From assembly GCA_944990035.1 (NCBI GenBank), contig CALYLX010000094.1, positions 62,001-126,000 of the forward strand: DNA of 64,000 nucleotides, written 5' to 3'. A program made the position numbers and the translations under genes. Below the pieces are notes generated by a model. The model was not told the DNA's origin. It searched no databases and saw only the letters and a program-made list of their open reading frames with translations. The DNA is from Clitopilus passeckerianus (Eukaryota > Basidiomycota > Agaricomycetes > Agaricales > Entolomataceae). This document shows positions 59,777-64,000 of this stretch, piece after piece (position 1 is the first letter of the stretch; the number at the start of each line of letters is the position of its first letter).

Positions 59777-60890
59777 TCACTGGGAGACATGCTCAATCAC
59801 AACATGTGGCCGCCGTGTTCTGAGGAATGCTATCAGTTCCTCCACCCCCGAAGCTGCTAGCTCATCCTGCGCGGCTTCGATATCTCCCCCGTTACACCAT
59901 CGTCTCCTGTCAAAGCTCCCGAACCGCAACCGAATTCTGTTCAAAATGATCAACCACCCCCGTTCCTCTACATGTGCCCTCCAGAACCACAGATCGCTCG
60001 CCATGCCGGGTGGCCCACGGAATCCAGATGCTCCAGCTTCTTGGGAAAGAAGGCTGGTAAGTCCATACACTTGCTCCGAAAAGAGAAACCTATTTCGCCC
60101 AGGAGAAGGGTGAGAGAGGTGAGGGCCGTGCAATGATGTAGCGCCATCTTGAACTCGTACGGTTCCAAGTCCCGCGACTTCAAGAAATCAAGTTGTGGGC
60201 TCTCCAAATACAAAGTCTTCAGCCTCTCGGGGAGGTCTGGGTTCACGTAACACATAGCAATGAAGATCGCTCCTCCCCTACATTCCCTCAACGATAGATG
60301 CGTCAACGAGGACCTGCTCCCGCCTGGGTCGGGCTTATAAAGTATATTCTGACACCGAAATAGTGTGAGGGCATGGATCGAGCCCACCGATGCTGGAAAT
60401 GGCATGGAGGTCCCTTTGACAATGGTTAAGCTTTCCAGAAGCCAGGGCGGTTTTATCCTCGATAGTCCAGAGCAGTTGACGTAGCCCACCAAACCACAGT
60501 ATATCGTCAAATGCTTCAGCCTAAGGCCTTCCCGAGCCGTCCAGAGAGGTCCTTCTGACCCATTGGCGTCGACGAGGTATATCCCATCGATGGCGGGGTA
60601 TCGTCTCCCATCATGAAGTACGATTCCTCGGAGGCGTTCGAGGAAGTGAGAACTTCGTTCTAGCTCGGAAGCACGATTGAGGAGTAGGTACTGTTGCATG
60701 TAACAATCATTAGTGGTTTCTGAGCAGAGACCCAGGTTAAAATCCCGAAAGAGGTCATTTTGCTGGATATATGCTGGGTTGTCGTAATGAATGGTAGAGT
60801 ATGCTGCTGGTGGTACTGGGGTAAGGTGGAGTGCATTGATTTTGAGCGCGGAAGGGTGAATGAGGGAATGGATGGCCCAATTATGGTTTC
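59777..60890 (-). pseudogene. LRR/F-box-like protein gene with a frameshift
   Basis: Resembles the LRR part of Agaricomycete F-box-type proteins: NWAIHSLIHPSALKINALHL, then GLRLKHLTIYCGLVGYV, LLESLTIVKG, SSLTHLSLREC, RLKTLYLESPQLDFL and ALTSLTLLLGEIGF. Leu-spaced beta-strand repeats are seen directly; an F-box itself is not. The frame KKLEHLD breaks near 60020-60026; the natural continuation FRGPPGMASDLWFWRAHVEERGWLI lies in another frame and runs to a stop at 59777. One nucleotide appears missing. The 5' end above about 60890 is unresolved because a TGA precedes NWAIH, so an upstream exon is expected. It may be a pseudogene or an assembly error. Confidence 0.6.
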
Positions 60891-62504
60891 AAAGCTGGCC
60901 GTTTTCGTCTAATTGGTTGTTTGGTGCTCGTTTCGTGTGATATTGGGCTGGTGAGGCTCAAGTATTTCTAGATTCTAAGAGGTGTCAACTGTAGTAGTGG
61001 ATGAAGAGAACCGATTTCTGAATACCTTGTAAAGAGGTGTACAAGAATGCATGGGGTTGCATATGTAGTAGAAAGGGGTAGCTTCACTTGTTCCGACGCA
61101 CCTAATCCTGCATCATACCCAGTACTGAGAGCATCTGTTTCATCCTGCTAGGGAGTCGAGATAGAAGGATGGCATCCGTCCTCAAGGGTCACAACTGTGT
61201 TTCCGTAGGCGGCCTGGGCGAAGATCTAGATGGTCCGGAGTGCTCAGCTAGGGGACTCCCGGGTTGCTCCCGGTTCTTCTTTTCTGAGCTAGAAGATATT
61301 GCTGTAGGTGCGGGTATATAAACGACGTCTTCATTGTAACTGCCTTCCAGGTCGGCCCTCTTGAAAGGAAGCTGGAAGACTGGTTACATGAGAAAAAGCT
61401 GTGCACTGAATTTGAATCATTGCTTGCTTTCAACGATGGTCAAGTGCTGGTACTCTTCCGACCGGCACCCTCAAGATACCTTAGTGCTATGGCCAGCGTT
61501 TATTCTTAGCGAGTCACGCTGCTTCTGAGGGATAACTTCCTAGTGCTTCTGCTTGATATCTCTCGAATCACGTCTACTCTCTCCCAGGCTTTTCCACGCT
61601 TGTTTCTCGTCATTCTGGCCGTCAGGAACAATTGAACAAGAATGCTGTCCGGCGTTCTGCTCAGGGGATGTGCGGAAGCTTAAATATTCCGACTCTTACA
61701 AAAGCCGCCAGGTTCAGGGGTCGGACGACCAACTCATTTCGCTCTCGACCCGATTACTGCCTTCCCGGGTTGTGGGTGGGGAGCCCAGAAACAGCTAACC
61801 TACGGACAAAGGCTAAGAACCGTCTCAGGCTATCAGACGCAAGACAGTCAGTCCTTTCAAAATCGACTGGGAAGGTCCTGAATCACGTTCACATCGTTAG
61901 GAACACCTTCAATCGGGGTCAGTCAAGAACGCCCCGGCGATCTCTGGTAGACTGTCTCCAACTTGAGTACCCCTTAACATGGTCAGCCCGTATCGCTGAG
62001 GCCTTTGAATGTAAGGCACCTAAAATCTGGTACTCAATGCTGCACTGGCAAAATAGAGAGTCCGGAGCTATTGATCGTCTTACGTCCACGCTGCACGTTT
62101 CTGAACAGTTGGTGTTGTTCCTACAGTCACCTCTCCCCCTGACCCAATAGGGGGCCCTCTCCCGGTCATGACAAGTCTAGTAATGGACATCCGTGACGTC
62201 GCTAATGTGATGGGTGCCGACTAATTATTGCCTCCTCTGCCTGCAGATCACCCATGTAGTGTCTGCTGTGAGCGTTTGGCCCTTGAAAGTGGGTTCAAAA
62301 GAGGCATGGTAGAACAAGGATATCAGGTCCATCTGCATTCCGGACAACAAACTTTTGACTGCACCCCTTGACGCTACACTCAACTCGCTATTGCCCATGG
62401 CGTGCGGTGATAAAGACCTGGCGGTCTTCTCAAAGTGCCGACCTTGCCCCTGGTATGGTCTGAATAGGACACATTCATCCAGGAGAAGGTACACTGTGAG
62501 CGAG
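60891..62504. other. Long region without a confident gene
   Basis: A plus-strand open frame of 172 codons at 61632-62150 contains EYPLTWSARIAEAFECKAPK and WYSMLHWQNRESGAIDRL. I do not recognise it; it has no signal peptide or repeats, and it overlaps another frame at 61553-61798. It could be a fragment of a mobile element or a chance frame. Nothing else was seen. Confidence 0.3.
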
Positions 62505-62510
62505 TATAAA
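62505..62510 (+). promoter_or_regulatory. Probable TATA box of the small Cys-rich gene
   Basis: TATAAA about 80 bp upstream of the ATG at 62587. Confidence 0.45.
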
Positions 62511-62586
62511 TGTAATGAGCGATTCTCCTAATCTCGTCAGTACCCATCTTCAGCTACTCAATACAACTCTAACAACCACACCAACG

Positions 62587-63100
62587 ATGCAAGAGTAAGC
62601 CTTCGCATCTTCTTCCACATGTTACACACTAACAACACATCCTCCAGCACCACCCCCGTTCTCTGGGAAGTCGACAACACCATCACCGAGCGCATCTCCA
62701 AAATCCTCGACGTCGACTTCGCCAAGTACGGTATCGCCGGCCACTGGATGGCAGCCGGTTGCACCAAGATGACCTGCGCGAACTGCGGCAAGGAATCAGG
62801 TCTCGACGACTTTATTCACACAGCGCAGAAAGCTGGCGTTCACTCTCGCGAGTTTATGCTCAAGGCGTTCCTTGAGAGCCCCCATAGTGATGGGACAGCT
62901 CATTCTATTGACTGTGCTGAGTGTGACACGACGTTCATGAGGGATGGAAAGGTAGGTTCATGGACTGCGCCTAGAATATATGCTTCATCACTAAATCTTT
63001 GGTTTAGGTAGCTATGTGTCCTTGGCACATCTGTGGCGGTCACTGGGACCCCAAACGTGTTGAGGGCTGGAAGCGGTCTGACGCGGAGTTGGTTGCGTAG
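62587..63100 (+). CDS. Small Cys-rich protein, probable zinc-binding, function unknown
   Basis: Protein of about 135 residues from three exons: 62587-62594, 62648-62952 and 63008-63100. The tiny first exon encodes MQ plus part of Asp; the frame then runs TTPVLWEVDNTITERISKIL. Three pairs of Cys or Cys/His motifs follow: MTCANCGKESG, DCAECDTTFM and MCPWHICGGHWDP, suggesting one or two structural zinc sites. There is no signal peptide or membrane segment, so the protein is probably cytosolic or nuclear. The ORF closes cleanly (ELVA-stop) and both introns are typical in length. I do not recognise the family. Confidence 0.7.
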
Positions 63101-63542
63101 AGTCAATGGGACTCAGATGATCGAATTGAATTATGTACTTGAATTTTTCCTGATACAAATGAGCTCGAAAGTAATTTTATGACTTTGCGTGCCAAAGATC
63201 AAGATTTCATTCTCTTTCAATCTATTTGTTCCTGGCAACTTTCCCGCCTTCTGATTGGCTGCTGGGTCAACAAAGCTCCAAAGTTGAGAGTAGAATTTTG
63301 CAAAAATAATTCATTAGGTTCATTTCTCTATTCGTCCACAGCTTAGACGTAGCGTAAACTATCAACAGCCCATCGCAAAACAAAAGTACTTTTACTTCTT
63401 TCCAACACGATGCAACCTACACCAGGACGCAAGCACGAGTCGAAAGACATCGAGATAGATGAAAGTGGGGAGATCTACTGGTTGAACATAACATAGCGGG
63501 GATAAAACGCAGCGAGTAGGTAAAAGCGAAAAAGGGAAGTGC
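63101..63542. other. Intergenic gap between two convergent genes
   Basis: This stretch should hold the 3' ends of the Cys-rich gene (+) and the desaturase gene (-). Nothing else recognised. Confidence 0.5.
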
Positions 63543-64000
63543 TTAGTAGTAAAGCCCCTCTCCGTCACTTTGTGCAGCAGAGCTGAATCCGCTGCCCAGC
63601 TCGTTATATCGGGCAATCTTGAGCCTTTGTGAGGGTGGGATTGCCTTGTCCTCAAGACCATGGGGGTGACCGCCATTCAAAACACCAACGCGCTTCATGG
63701 CGAGGAGCTAAAAGCGCAAAACGTCAGATTAAGCATAGCAGACAGTAGAGGGAGTGAAGAGTGAATGTACATTGTGAGCAGCATTCGAGTGGTCGTAAAC
63801 ACCACCGAAGAACGCAGTAGTAGCATCCTTGCCAATCATCTTGATAAGCAAATGAGGTCCGCCAGGGTGTTCCTCAATGAAACCAGTAACGTCATGGATG
63901 AATCCAGAAATGAGGACGAGAGGGCGAGTCTTGGCTTGTTCTTGGAAGGCATCCCAGCTGACGACGGGGAGGTCATCGCTGTTGCTCGGCCACCTCAAGG
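63543..64000 (-). CDS. OLE1: C-terminal part of acyl-CoA delta-9 desaturase (cytochrome b5 domain; 5' part outside window)
   Basis: The ER-membrane stearoyl/palmitoyl-CoA desaturase makes oleic and palmitoleic acids. Only the C-terminal fused cytochrome b5 domain is visible: DLPVVSWDAFQEQAKTRPLV, then the haem-binding HDVTGFIEEHPGG, IGKDATTAFFGGVYDHSNAAHN, and, after a 63-bp intron (63708-63770), LLAMKRVGVLNGG and a tail ending GEGLYY. The HPGG motif and the C-terminal location of the domain are typical of fungal OLE1. The desaturase core with its His boxes lies beyond 64000. Frame is intact. Confidence 0.9.

Overview
The window is nuclear DNA of a filamentous basidiomycete, most likely an Agaricomycete; the genus cannot be named from the sequence. 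The genes are compact and carry many GT-AG introns of about 50-65 bp. They include an expanded-type G-alpha protein, a SDE3/MOV10-like helicase, NACHT-ankyrin STAND proteins, a GH11 xylanase, a TOK-type K+ channel, orotate phosphoribosyltransferase and a delta-9 desaturase.

Layout. 0-7 kb: the 3' part of an atypical G-alpha gene (+) converges with a MOV10/SDE3-like RNA helicase gene (-) that carries an apparent 1-nt frameshift. 7-12 kb: an intact NACHT-ankyrin gene (gene A, -). 12.9-15.8 kb: a divergent pair, a UstYa-type (DUF3328) oxidase gene (-) with an in-frame stop and an intact small gene (+) for a secreted precursor with repeated peptide cores; this is a candidate ribosomal-peptide (dikaritin-like) locus. 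16-47 kb: three tandem copies of a unit of about 9-9.5 kb, each holding a short gene (shared N-terminal domain plus ankyrins, no NACHT: B, D, F) and a long NACHT-ankyrin gene (C, E, G), all on the minus strand. A further ankyrin remnant (H) lies near 50 kb. 50.5-64 kb: ordinary genes, namely GH11 xylanase, a secreted endonuclease/exonuclease/phosphatase-fold protein, a two-pore K+ channel, URA5, a frameshifted LRR/F-box-like gene, a small Cys-rich protein, and the 3' end of an OLE1-like desaturase.

How the parts fit. In the STAND array the three short NACHT-less genes read intact while all three long tandem copies are damaged, each in a different way: two frameshifts in C; loss of the Walker A lysine, of most of the N-terminal domain and of the ancestral stop in E; two nonsense lesions plus an internal deletion in G. 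Gene A is the only long copy that looks functional. A 29-bp element lies about 105-116 bp upstream of the start of all four long genes, which suggests common regulation. Short and long proteins share the N-terminal domain and the C-terminal ankyrins, so the short ones could act as partners, decoys or dominant regulators of a NACHT receptor. That role is inference; architecture, order and lesions are read directly from the sequence.

Limits: splice sites were assigned by eye from consensus signals and family conservation, 5' ends are less certain than 3' ends, and no database search was possible.
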